Shown here: piece after piece, positions 1 through 7,705 of the stretch | Numbering within the stretch: the first letter of the stretch is position 1 | Layout: the number at the start of each line of letters is the position of its first letter | From: CBFCZU01 sp965602635 | GTDB taxonomy: Bacteria; Planctomycetota; Phycisphaerae; SM23-33 | Assembly: GCA_965602635.1 (NCBI GenBank) | Contig: CBFCZU010000057.1 | Coordinates: 1 to 19,185 of the forward strand | DNA: 19,185 nt | Direction of reading: 5' to 3' | Program-made: the position numbers and the translations under genes | Notes under the pieces: model-generated | The model's input: the letters and a program-made list of their open reading frames with translations, nothing else | Databases searched by the model: none | Told to the model about the DNA's origin: nothing

Positions 1-2199
1 GGTTTCTTTGCCTGCCACGAGGTTGAACGCGGACATCGGAATCACCACGATGGCCTCCCACCCGCCCTTTAGCTTGCGGGTCTTCACCTCCCAGCCGGAT
101 TGCCAGCGGCGGTCCAGATTCTTTGCGTCATAGCTCGCGCCGTTGGCGTTCAAGGCCAACACATAACGGTCACGCCCACCGGAGATCCAGAACTCGATGT
201 GGTCGCCTTGCGGCCAGCGCTCTTCTCCCGCGACGGGCTGCGTCGCGTTCTGCGCGTAGACCGCCTTGTCGGATGCAGTGAAACGAATGTAGAGGTTCTT
301 CCCGTCATGGGCCGCCTTGACGGCGGTTGTTTCTGACGAGGCTTTCGCGGTTGCAGTGCGGGTGGTGACCTTGAAATCGTCACATGCGGGAGCCTTCTCC
401 CACTGGAGCGAATCGAAGGCCCCGCGGTCGGCCTTCATCTCGGGCACTGCGGGGACGATGAGCCTGGCCATTCTCTTGGAGAAACCGGCGTACTGTTCGC
501 GCATTCGCCTGATCATGACCTTGGAGTTGGGATGCTTGGCTGTCTTCTCCGCGTCAGCGAGCAGTTTGAGACACTTGCCTTCAAGCCCCCTCTTGACGAT
601 CAGGTTGTCGTAGTTGCCCGCAATGCTCCCGTGGGCGCCGTCCCACGCCTTGTTGTCCGGGGCGAGCCAACTGGCCTTTATCAACTCGAAATACACGAGC
701 ATCTGCGGCGCGGCCTCGCGGAAGGTCCGCTTGATGTAGTAGTGGTACAGCGCGTCGACATCCTGCGTCGGATCCCAGAAGAGGCGGGTGATCACCCACA
801 TGTTCATCAGGCCCACGTCCCACCCGAGACGATTCTCCCCAATGCCTCTTGCGCCACGGTCGTTGTCCATTTCGCAGTAGACGATGGCGTTCTTGTAGTC
901 GGGGCATCGCATGATGGCTCTTAGATTCGCAGCCGCATAGAACCCCAGCGGTGTGGGCTTGGAGAAGTAGTACTCGTAGAAGCCAAGGCAGGGCCTGACC
1001 TTGAGCCACTGGGCGAATCTCCGTCGCCAGACGGCCGACTGTCGCGGATCAAGCAGCGGGAAGTGCATGTTGTTCGTGGGGTAGGCCGCAAAGTAGATGC
1101 CCATCTTCGGATGGAGTTTCACGCGCGGAGGCTCGGCGAAGTGAATGTATGCCAACACGTGGAGTGGAATGTCAGGGCGCAACTCCTGCCACGTCTTCAT
1201 CGCCTCATTGATGAACATAAAGATCTGCGTCGAGCGAAAGAGCGGGTCCTTGATGGAATCCGGGTCTTTGCAGGCCAGCGTAGTTCCGTTGGGAAGGGCA
1301 ATGGGTGCGAGGCATTTGGTGCACTGGCAGCAGAACCAGTTGTCACCCGGGCCGATGCGGACGTTATCCACGTTGCGGCCGACTTTCTTCTCGTGGGCCG
1401 CGACCATGTCCGCGAGCCCTCGGGCCCATATCGCGGGCAGGCCCGGCGTGGTGAGGCACATTGTCCCTTCGCCGTGACGGACGAAGCGGCGGGTCCTGGT
1501 GATGGGGTCCCATCCAAAGTACTCTGGATGATCCTTCGCGTGACTGCTGATTGGGGAGGCGAAAGTCCTGTTGTACGCTTCGATGAGGTCGAGTTTCTCG
1601 AATCCCTTGTACGATGCCCGAAGATCGCGACGGTTGTCGCGATTCCGCAGCAGCCACATTCCGGTCGGCCTATGGCGCGGCCAGCCCGGCCCCAACCAGC
1701 GATTCAGGAAGACGGGAACATCGATGAAGTCAGCCTCCTTCAGCGATAGATCTTTCGCCTGCCCGTGTACTGTCCCGAATGTATCATCGGGACGAGCGAA
1801 GATGATATCGGTGTTCTTCTGGAGTAGAGCATAAAGCCCGTAGAGCGTCCCTCGCGGTCGACTGCCGAATACGTATACGCTGTTCCCTTTGCGCCGCACG
1901 GCATACCCGTCGTTGCCCTCCAGCCTGGCCAAGTCCTTCTTGAACTCGCCCGCATAAGCCGTGCCGACAAACACCTTCTCGTTGGCCTTCTCGCTCGCAG
2001 CGCGGAGTATGGGCACTTTCGCGCCGGTGATCTTCTCGATCCAGCCGCAGATGTCGTTCGTGCCAAACACCTCCGCCTGCGCCGGACGATCCGACAAGAC
2101 GAACTCGCCCGCGGGCTTGCCCTTCTCAACCAGCAATGCCGCCGACACCCGCGCTCCACAAAAGCACAGGAGGGCGACTACGAGAACATTTCTTCTCAT
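1..2199 (-). CDS. DUF4838-type secreted protein with C-terminal CBM9-like domain (3' end outside window)
   Basis: Reading the minus strand from the ATG at 2199 gives 733 uninterrupted codons that run off base 1, so the C-terminus is missing. Residues 1-21 are a signal peptide (MRRNVLVVALLCFCGARVSA). An alpha/beta domain like the N-terminal domain of GH67/GH20-type enzymes follows (GRPRGTLYGLYALLQK-like text is typical). The central part resembles DUF4838, a family found beside glycan-degrading enzymes and thought to be glycosidase-like. It has a cysteine cluster, FCCQCTKC, at about residues 289-296. From about residue 595 a CBM9-like beta-sandwich begins (AHDGKNLYIRF, GDHIEFWISGG, GWEAIVVIPMSAF). 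It is the third gene of a minus-strand set, 89 bases after the CBM9-like gene. The RBS is weak (GGGAAAGTGAG). Family assignment is from pattern memory; the enzymatic activity is unknown. Confidence 0.85.
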   Translation of the reverse strand, partial: MRRNVLVVALLCFCGARVSAALLVEKGKPAGEFVLSDRPAQAEVFGTNDICGWIEKITGAKVPILRAASEKANEKVFVGTAYAGEFKKDLARLEGNDGYAVRRKGNSVYVFGSRPRGTLYGLYALLQKNTDIIFARPDDTFGTVHGQAKDLSLKEADFIDVPVFLNRWLGPGWPRHRPTGMWLLRNRDNRRDLRASYKGFEKLDLIEAYNRTFASPISSHAKDHPEYFGWDPITRTRRFVRHGEGTMCLTTPGLPAIWARGLADMVAAHEKKVGRNVDNVRIGPGDNWFCCQCTKCLAPIALPNGTTLACKDPDSIKDPLFRSTQIFMFINEAMKTWQELRPDIPLHVLAYIHFAEPPRVKLHPKMGIYFAAYPTNNMHFPLLDPRQSAVWRRRFAQWLKVRPCLGFYEYYFSKPTPLGFYAAANLRAIMRCPDYKNAIVYCEMDNDRGARGIGENRLGWDVGLMNMWVITRLFWDPTQDVDALYHYYIKRTFREAAPQMLVYFELIKASWLAPDNKAWDGAHGSIAGNYDNLIVKRGLEGKCLKLLADAEKTAKHPNSKVMIRRMREQYAGFSKRMARLIVPAVPEMKADRGAFDSLQWEKAPACDDFKVTTRTATAKASSETTAVKAAHDGKNLYIRFTASDKAVYAQNATQPVAGEERWPQGDHIEFWISGGRDRYVLALNANGASYDAKNLDRRWQSGWEVKTRKLKGGWEAIVVIPMSAFNLVAGKET

Positions 2200-2288
2200 G
2201 TTCAACTCACTTTCCCGACAACTGTTCGCTGCGCCCGGCGACAGCCGCCCCAATGTCGTGCTTCGCAAGCGGCCAACAGTACTTGCCC

Positions 2289-3305
2289 CTACTTGCTGTC
2301 CTTGAATCGCTTGTTCATCAGGTACTCAGTGCGTAATTCAGCGACCTTGTAGGTGAACTCCATCCAATCCCCCAGGGCCTTCTGGCCTTTCCTGACCGTG
2401 TCAGCATCCCAGCCATCGGGTGGGCCCATCTTCTTCCCCAGGGCAGTGTATCGGTCGATCACTGGCTTGAGGGTTCCGTCATAGAAGTCCAGATCACCGA
2501 TCTTCTCGTCGCTCCAGAACGTTGCCATCTTCCTTGCCACCGCCTGGAAGCTGAACCACGCAGTTCTGAGAATTCGCTTCTCGATCTCCAGCCTTTGTTT
2601 GGCCGTTGGGGCCCTGAAATGGACCAGGCCGAAATTGCCCGTGTCATGGACCTTTCCGCCCCAAGTCATCGAGGGCCCCCACCGCATGAGACTGAAGCGC
2701 CAATTCTCATCCGTCAGTGGAAGGCGGTCGTAGAGGCGATCCCATGGAATAAAGAGGAATGTGGCAAAGCCCGTTCTGATCGCTCGCGATTCAACTCTCA
2801 CGCTGTCTCTCAGAGACCGGTAATACCGATGCGGCATGGCCCAGTCATAGTGAGTGACCTTGCCCGCCAGTTGCCTTACGATCATCTGATAGTAGGGCAC
2901 ATTCTCCAGCCCCGGGGCGAAGAACAGTTCCAGCGCGACATCCTTGCGATCATCGACGTACTTCTGTATCTGTGGTTCGGCACAGTGAATGTAGATGTAC
3001 CAGCCTTTCGAGTCATACACCATGTAGAAGGACGTCTCACGGCCCTTGAGCTTTGGGTCAGATTTCACCTCGCGTGACACCGTCGCATCAAGAATGAGCC
3101 CTTTGGCGGCCGCACTGTTGTAGGGAACGAAGCGTGATTCCTTGCCAATCCCCATCTTGACCATCTTCGACTGTGACCATGCGGCCACACCGTATGGGGG
3201 ACTCTCCATATAGCGACATTCGTAGACTTTGCGGCGCGGCTTCTCGGCCGCCCCCACACTGCCCAACGCCGCACCCAGAGCGAGTATTGACAGGGCTACT
3301 CTCAT
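2289..3305 (-). CDS. Secreted CBM9-like (DOMON-fold type) carbohydrate-binding protein
   Basis: The protein has 338 residues with a signal peptide at about 1-20 (MRVALSILALGAALGSVGAA). The body looks like a stand-alone CBM9-like domain: strands such as GWYIYIHCAEP, DVALELFFAPG, GFATFLFIPWDRL and a WRFSLMRWGPSMTWGG segment. A helical C-terminal tail (about 240-338) has no family I recognise. No catalytic motif is visible, so a binding or accessory role is inferred. The ATG lies 3 bases after the TAG of the GH123-like gene, and its Shine-Dalgarno GGAGGAG overlaps the last codons and stop of that gene, which implies translational coupling. The next gene downstream (DUF4838) also carries a CBM9-like domain, so the set may share a substrate. 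Confidence 0.8.
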   Translation of the reverse strand: MRVALSILALGAALGSVGAAEKPRRKVYECRYMESPPYGVAAWSQSKMVKMGIGKESRFVPYNSAAAKGLILDATVSREVKSDPKLKGRETSFYMVYDSKGWYIYIHCAEPQIQKYVDDRKDVALELFFAPGLENVPYYQMIVRQLAGKVTHYDWAMPHRYYRSLRDSVRVESRAIRTGFATFLFIPWDRLYDRLPLTDENWRFSLMRWGPSMTWGGKVHDTGNFGLVHFRAPTAKQRLEIEKRILRTAWFSFQAVARKMATFWSDEKIGDLDFYDGTLKPVIDRYTALGKKMGPPDGWDADTVRKGQKALGDWMEFTYKVAELRTEYLMNKRFKDSK

Positions 3306-3308
3306 GGT

Positions 3309-5105
3309 CTACTCCTCCATCGCCGTCTGGATCTTCAGAGTGTACTCAATCATCTCCATGCGCACCGCGTTCAGGTCCGCTGTCTTCGCATCGAGCAACT
3401 CCAGCCACATCAGCGCCTTCTTCGCAGCGTAGACGGCTCGCACTTGGCCCGTGGCAATCGCCTTTGCCGCAACCTGCTTGAGTTTGGTCGCATAGCGGAC
3501 ATCATCGATCCCCTCTCGGTAACCTTCCCAGGCAATGGTGTCAATCACGCCACGTGAGGTCGGGTAGACCAGGTTCATCGGTCGGAACGAGCCTCCCATG
3601 AAGTCATTCCACACGTTCTGCTTGTATTTCTTGTACAGCGTCGGATGCAACGCGGAGTAGTACTTGTAGTTGAATGATCCGTCATAGTGGGCCTTGTATC
3701 TGGCGAGGCCCTCCATGCGTCGGAAGACATCGGGATTCTCAGGGCCGGTATGCGGGCCGGCGTAGCTTGCGACCTTGGCTCCCAAGGCATGCCACGTGGC
3801 AACATTCTCACGGCTCGGCCAGCCGCCGTGATTAGCGTAACTGATGCAGTAGCCCGCCAGGTCGAAATGTCTCCCCCGATGTGTCGTCACCCAAAGCTTG
3901 ACGCCCAGGGCGGTTGTGTACTCCGCCCGCTCGCGCATGATCTTGACGCGGTCCACCCCGGCCTCGTCCCAACTGGTGATGTAGACGTCGCGGTGCCCGA
4001 CCTCGCCTGTCAGCGTCTTGACCAAAGCGTCGATGCGAGACTTGTACTCCTCGATGGTCTTCTCGCCCGCGGGATATGCCCAGCCCCTGGAGATGAGCGG
4101 CTTCATTACGAATCCCGCAGCCTTCATCATGTGCAACTCGTGCTGCAGATTCGCAATCGCCTTCGCACGGTCCTTTTGCCGACTGAGCGTCAGGTCGGAA
4201 CGACAGTTGTAGACGTTATGGTCAAGGAGATTCCGGTATATGGCCTTCTGCTGTCGATCCGCGATTTCAGGAGCTATCCCCAGTCGATTACAGATGTCAA
4301 GAACGCCCGTGCCATAGAGCGTAACCAGATAGGGAAGGTCCAGGTCGTAGTACGTCCTGGGCATGGGCAGTTCGAATGGAAGAACGCGCACTGATACAGT
4401 CATCGCCCCGACGCCCTTGCCATCGGCAACCAGCGTGATCTTGCCGCTGTAGATTCCCGCTGCGGCCGTTCCAGGGACCTTGACCGTGATCCAGATCTGC
4501 TTGTTCTCGCCCTTCCTGAGACGCACGGGCTGGAGCGTCTTACTATCCGCAACGGGTTCCGTCAGGTAGTTGAACGCGTCAGTCGCCTGGTCCTTCGGAT
4601 AGCTGATCGACTGGTACTCGTCACCCACGCGGAGATAGTTCTCCTTCTTCTCGCGATCGACCCGTACGAGCGTTTCATCGTTCAGGAGCAGTTCGGGCAC
4701 GAGTTCGCGACGACTGCTATCGCCGAAGTAGCTGTACCATGCCGTTCCACCCTGGTACCAGCACTTGACGACTTTGATGTCGACGTTGGCCGCGGGAATC
4801 GCACCTCCGGGCCCTAGCAGTGGTGACGCCTTTAACTCGAGCCTGGCCACGTTCACTCGCGGCGAAATCACGAACGAAACCGGTTCAAATGCGCCCTTGG
4901 CTGCGACAATCCGCAGTTGCGAACTCAATCGCCCGTCACGGGGCAGGGTGTGTGGCAGGCGAGGACACGAACTCAACGCCGGCACGGTGTAACAGACCAA
5001 CGGCCCTTCACTCCCAAACCCCTCCGTAGCGGCACCCGCCACGGGAGTTCCAGAGCCCATAAGCACGACAGCCAGCAACCCCGACAAGCTGAATCTGAGT
5101 ATCAC
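3309..5105 (-). CDS. GH123-like (DUF4091) secreted glycoside hydrolase
   Basis: This is a 598-residue protein starting at GTG (5103-5105), chosen because a near-perfect Shine-Dalgarno AAAGGAGGT sits 5 bases upstream. A signal peptide spans about residues 1-25. Next comes an N-terminal beta-sandwich (about 35-245, ending KITLVADGKGVGAMTVSVRVLPFELP). A TIM-barrel follows, with ITSWDEAGVDR carrying an Asp-Glu pair at about 380-381 that matches the catalytic DE pair of GH123. The barrel ends with WEGYREGIDDVRY near residues 526-538, which is highly typical of the DUF4091/GH123 clan. Characterised GH123 enzymes are beta-N-acetylgalactosaminidases acting by substrate-assisted catalysis; many DUF4091 relatives are uncharacterised, so substrate is uncertain. 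It is the first gene of the set running to base 1. Confidence 0.85.
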   Translation of the reverse strand: MILRFSLSGLLAVVLMGSGTPVAGAATEGFGSEGPLVCYTVPALSSCPRLPHTLPRDGRLSSQLRIVAAKGAFEPVSFVISPRVNVARLELKASPLLGPGGAIPAANVDIKVVKCWYQGGTAWYSYFGDSSRRELVPELLLNDETLVRVDREKKENYLRVGDEYQSISYPKDQATDAFNYLTEPVADSKTLQPVRLRKGENKQIWITVKVPGTAAAGIYSGKITLVADGKGVGAMTVSVRVLPFELPMPRTYYDLDLPYLVTLYGTGVLDICNRLGIAPEIADRQQKAIYRNLLDHNVYNCRSDLTLSRQKDRAKAIANLQHELHMMKAAGFVMKPLISRGWAYPAGEKTIEEYKSRIDALVKTLTGEVGHRDVYITSWDEAGVDRVKIMRERAEYTTALGVKLWVTTHRGRHFDLAGYCISYANHGGWPSRENVATWHALGAKVASYAGPHTGPENPDVFRRMEGLARYKAHYDGSFNYKYYSALHPTLYKKYKQNVWNDFMGGSFRPMNLVYPTSRGVIDTIAWEGYREGIDDVRYATKLKQVAAKAIATGQVRAVYAAKKALMWLELLDAKTADLNAVRMEMIEYTLKIQTAMEE

Positions 5106-5110
5106 GTGGT

Positions 5111-5119
5111 ACCTCCTTT
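5111..5119 (-). promoter_or_regulatory. Strong ribosome binding site deciding a GTG start
   Basis: On the minus strand AAAGGAGGT ends 5 bases before GTG at 5105. It fixes the start of the GH123-like gene, since no in-frame ATG with comparable spacing exists nearby. Confidence 0.8.
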
Positions 5120-5139
5120 CTACCCAGTCGGATCGACAA

Positions 5140-5169
5140 GGCCGTTTTGCGTGAAGTGATCATACGGCC
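5140..5169. promoter_or_regulatory. Inverted repeat upstream of the GH123-like gene
   Basis: GGCCGT at 5140-5145 pairs with ACGGCC at 5164-5169 around an 18-base centre that contains the palindrome TGATCA. It lies 35-64 bases upstream of the GTG start. Such a site could be an operator, but a 6-base arm can arise by chance and no regulator gene is in the window. Confidence 0.2.
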
Positions 5170-5170
5170 A

Positions 5171-5201
5171 ATCGTGAGCGAAAGCCACTCTTGGTGACTA
5201 C
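5171..5201 (+). repeat. Possible third, weak copy of the intergenic hairpin repeat
   Basis: The stretch resembles part of the copies at 9362 and 17963: CGAA, then AGCCAC and GGTGACTAC, with similar pairing potential around a short loop. Gaps are needed to align it, so this copy is only suggestive. Confidence 0.25.
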
Positions 5202-5228
5202 TCGTACTCCCCCTGCGAACGTCCTTTC

Positions 5229-7514
5229 TCAGAAGTCAGTCGTCGGCCTGCAGAGCGACTCTCGGTGTCCTGGTCCAGCGAGTTTCGGCCCGCACACTTC
5301 CCGAACAGACTTGGGGGTCTTGACCGAACAGAACCACGCGGTAAGCTGTGGCTTCACTGACACTAACGAGGCCACGGAGGCTTTCCCTTGTGCGATCAAT
5401 CTCTTCCAGACATTCCGCTGCCTTCCGGATGGGATAGCGGCGTCAAATCGGCCATCCTGCAAGTCATTTCCCTCGCCTACTACGCCATCGCAGCGGCCCG
5501 CGGCTGGGCCGCCAACAGCATCAACGCACGTGTCCGGCTCGCAAGCGACAACAAGCAGCTCAAGCAGGAGAACCAACTCCTTCGCGAGGAGATCCGAATC
5601 AAGGACGCTCGCATGGTCAGAATCAATCCACGACGTCGGCCATACTACCCCGCGGCCCTCCACGTACCGGCTCCGCGCGGTGAGATACATGCGTCTGGCG
5701 TCGGATGCCGCCACGACCAGTTGACAGACGGTGCCGGCCCGGAGGTCCCGGCCGGCTCTACGCCAGGTGCGGGCGCCGTCGTCGGTGCGGTAGACTGCCG
5801 CCGGGGCTCCGCTGGTGACGCACCAGTAAACGCCCTTCCGGGTGGGATGGGCTACGAGATCGCGGACGCTGCCCGGGGCTGCGATGCCGTTGTTGCTAGC
5901 TCCCCAAGTGTGGCCACCATCCTCGCTGGAGTACACCCCATGGCCGGTGGCAATCGTGAGCAGGCGCCTGGCCTGTCTCGAGCTGGCGGGATCCACGAGC
6001 AACGCCCTGTGCAGGCCGGCGGGCAGGCCGGTCTTCGGTGTTCCCACCTGGCGCCACGTTCTGCCCCCATCGGTGGACTCGGCGACCACTCCGCCGCGGC
6101 CCGAGGTGGATCGCCATCCGAAGGCTGCCCAGCAGTGTTCCGCGTCAGCCGGGTCAAACGCCATCGCCAGCGGCCCTTCTCGAAAGCGGCGATCGATGCC
6201 TTCCACGCTGCGGCGGAACGTGCTGCCCGCATCGGTTGAGACCAGCAGCCCGAGGTCGGCATACCCGAAGTAGAGCCGCTTCGGATCCCCAGGATGCACG
6301 AAGACGTTCAACATGCAGGTGACCTCGAGTCCTGTCCCGCGGAAGCGGCCGTCGGCGAGCTGTCGGCAGTACCGCTGCCGCCACGTCGCTCCGCCGTCGG
6401 ACGTCCTGAAGACGTGCATCGAGCTGCCCCAATAGAGGACGTCGGGATCGAAAGGCGACATGCTCAGGCACGTGACGGAAGCCGCGTTGAACGTGATCCA
6501 GCCGGGGTCGGCGATGTTCGTGATCGACTTCCACCGCCGTCCGCCGTCAGTGGTCTTGTACATCCTGTGATTGCCCCATCCGAGCCCGCCCACGTAGGAG
6601 ATGTCGGGGTTCCTCGGATGCACGGCCAGCCGGTCGTAGTTGAACGTCTTCTGTTCGGCCTCGCCGGGCTTGCTGACTCGCTGCGCGAGGCCGTCCAGGC
6701 ATGGCCGCCAACGGTTGCCGCCGTCGGTGGACTTGTAGACGCCGCCTTGCCAGGGCTGCCTGCCGGCAGCGGCGCGCACGGTCAGGTAGATGACCTCCGG
6801 TCGCTCTCGGCACAGGGCCAGGCGGCGCGCGTGACCGTGCGGCAGGCCCTCGACCGTCGGCTTCCACGTCTTGCCCGCGTCGCGGCTCTGGAAGACACCG
6901 TGCTGGCAGGCGAGGTAGAGATGCCCGCTGCCCCGAGGGTCGAGAAGGAGGTCGCTGATCCAGGCGTTCGCGGGCAGGCTGCCTGCCTCGTTGATGCGGG
7001 CCCAGTGCGCTCCACCGTCCGTCGTCTTGAAGACCGCTCCCGCGCCGTAGTCCCGAAGCCGCGGGCGTCCGATGCCGGCATAGAGCGTCTCGGGCGCCTT
7101 CGGGTCGATCAGCAACGCGCCGATGGGGGCCGTCCAGCGGTACCGGCCCTTCGGCGGGAAGCCGTCGCGCAGCCACCGCCAGCTCTGGCCGCGATCGCTT
7201 GACTTGTATACCCCGCTCTCACACCCGAGGTAGATCACGTTCGCGTCCCGCGGATGCGGGGCAATGCACTCGACCCAGTAGTCCTGAAGGCCCGCGTTCC
7301 GGATCGAGTAGCTTCGGCCGCCATCGGCGGATCGGTAGAAGCCGCCCACGTCGCAGCCCACGAACAACTCGTTCGCGTCGTGCGGGCCGGCGCAGATCGA
7401 CTGAATCCAGCCGCCCCCGCCCGGCCCGAGATTGCGCCAGGCGGGGCTGCCCGGGGTCGCTGCATCTAGGCTGCCGGCGGGCAGTAGTATGGCCCACAGC
7501 GCTAGAGATCGCAT
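5229..7514 (-). CDS. Secreted Asp-box (BNR/GH74-like) beta-propeller protein, C-terminus replaced by antisense IS sequence
   Basis: The open frame codes 761 residues, but only about the first 621 look native. A signal peptide covers about 1-19. Eleven Asp-box motifs (S/T-x-D-x-G-x-x-W/F/Y) follow, among them SADGGRSY, SSDRGQSW, TTDGGAHW, SRDAGKTW, STDGGNRW, TSDGGATW, STDGGRTW and SEDGGHTW. This pattern suits the multi-bladed propellers of GH74/sortilin-like (VPS10-type) proteins. The last native text is YLTARSRYVEGRG, where a further blade would be expected. Residues after about 621 are the complement of a transposase 5' region and have no meaning as protein. Start: ATG at 7514 with GGAGGA 10 bases upstream. 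GH74 members are endo-glucanases or xyloglucanases, but Asp-box proteins are diverse, so activity is not assigned. The product may be non-functional. Confidence 0.75.
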   Translation of the reverse strand: MRSLALWAILLPAGSLDAATPGSPAWRNLGPGGGGWIQSICAGPHDANELFVGCDVGGFYRSADGGRSYSIRNAGLQDYWVECIAPHPRDANVIYLGCESGVYKSSDRGQSWRWLRDGFPPKGRYRWTAPIGALLIDPKAPETLYAGIGRPRLRDYGAGAVFKTTDGGAHWARINEAGSLPANAWISDLLLDPRGSGHLYLACQHGVFQSRDAGKTWKPTVEGLPHGHARRLALCRERPEVIYLTVRAAAGRQPWQGGVYKSTDGGNRWRPCLDGLAQRVSKPGEAEQKTFNYDRLAVHPRNPDISYVGGLGWGNHRMYKTTDGGRRWKSITNIADPGWITFNAASVTCLSMSPFDPDVLYWGSSMHVFRTSDGGATWRQRYCRQLADGRFRGTGLEVTCMLNVFVHPGDPKRLYFGYADLGLLVSTDAGSTFRRSVEGIDRRFREGPLAMAFDPADAEHCWAAFGWRSTSGRGGVVAESTDGGRTWRQVGTPKTGLPAGLHRALLVDPASSRQARRLLTIATGHGVYSSEDGGHTWGASNNGIAAPGSVRDLVAHPTRKGVYWCVTSGAPAAVYRTDDGARTWRRAGRDLRAGTVCQLVVAASDARRMYLTARSRYVEGRGVVWPTSWIDSDHASVLDSDLLAKELVLLLELLVVACEPDTCVDAVGGPAAGRCDGVVGEGNDLQDGRFDAAIPSGRQRNVWKRLIAQGKASVASLVSVKPQLTAWFCSVKTPKSVREVCGPKLAGPGHRESLCRPTTDF
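5388..5651 (+). pseudogene. Truncated transposase, N-terminal fragment only
   Basis: About 88 codons read as the N-terminus of an IS transposase type I associate with planctomycetes: GVKSAILQVISLAYYAIAAA, RGWAANSINARVRL, then a coiled-coil-like LKQENQLLREEIRIKDARM, then RRRPYYP. Relatives continue with a helix-turn-helix and a DDE integrase core. Here the recognisable text stops at about base 5651 and neither domain is present. The start is TTG at 5388, supported by GGAGG at 5376-5380 with 7-base spacing and an in-frame stop at 5364-5366. The downstream bases belong, on the other strand, to the Asp-box gene, so the fragment ends at a recombination junction. The reading frame stays open to 6239, but that part is antisense to the Asp-box gene and is not transposase. 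Confidence 0.75.
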
Positions 7515-7705
7515 CGGTCAGTGGTCCTCCGGAGTGCCGCCGTCTCGCAGCTCCCTTGCCGAGATCGCGAAGAGAATGAGCGAGACGTCCAGTTCATTGT
7601 CATCATGGGCGACCCGTCTGGCGGTCTCACGGTCAGCCTCCGGGTTCCCAGAATCTGCGTACGGTGCGCAGGAATCGAGCGTCAGCTGTGCGGAGGCTTG
7701 GTGAC
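7515..7705. other. 191-base spacer without a supported gene
   Basis: It lies between two minus-strand genes and holds the RBS of the Asp-box gene (GGAGGA at 7525-7530). A minus-strand frame ending at 7518 reads ELDVSLILFAISARELRDGG with GC-rich third positions, but has no credible start of its own. It might be residue of a lost gene. Confidence 0.4.

Noticed and set aside
5229..5651. C-terminal 140 residues of the Asp-box frame as a new domain
   Set aside because: They are the reverse complement of a transposase 5' region; the plus-strand reading has the recognisable protein text.
5652..6239. Continuation of the transposase frame past 5651
   Set aside because: The text after RRRPYYP no longer resembles a helix-turn-helix or integrase core and is the complement of Asp-box repeats.
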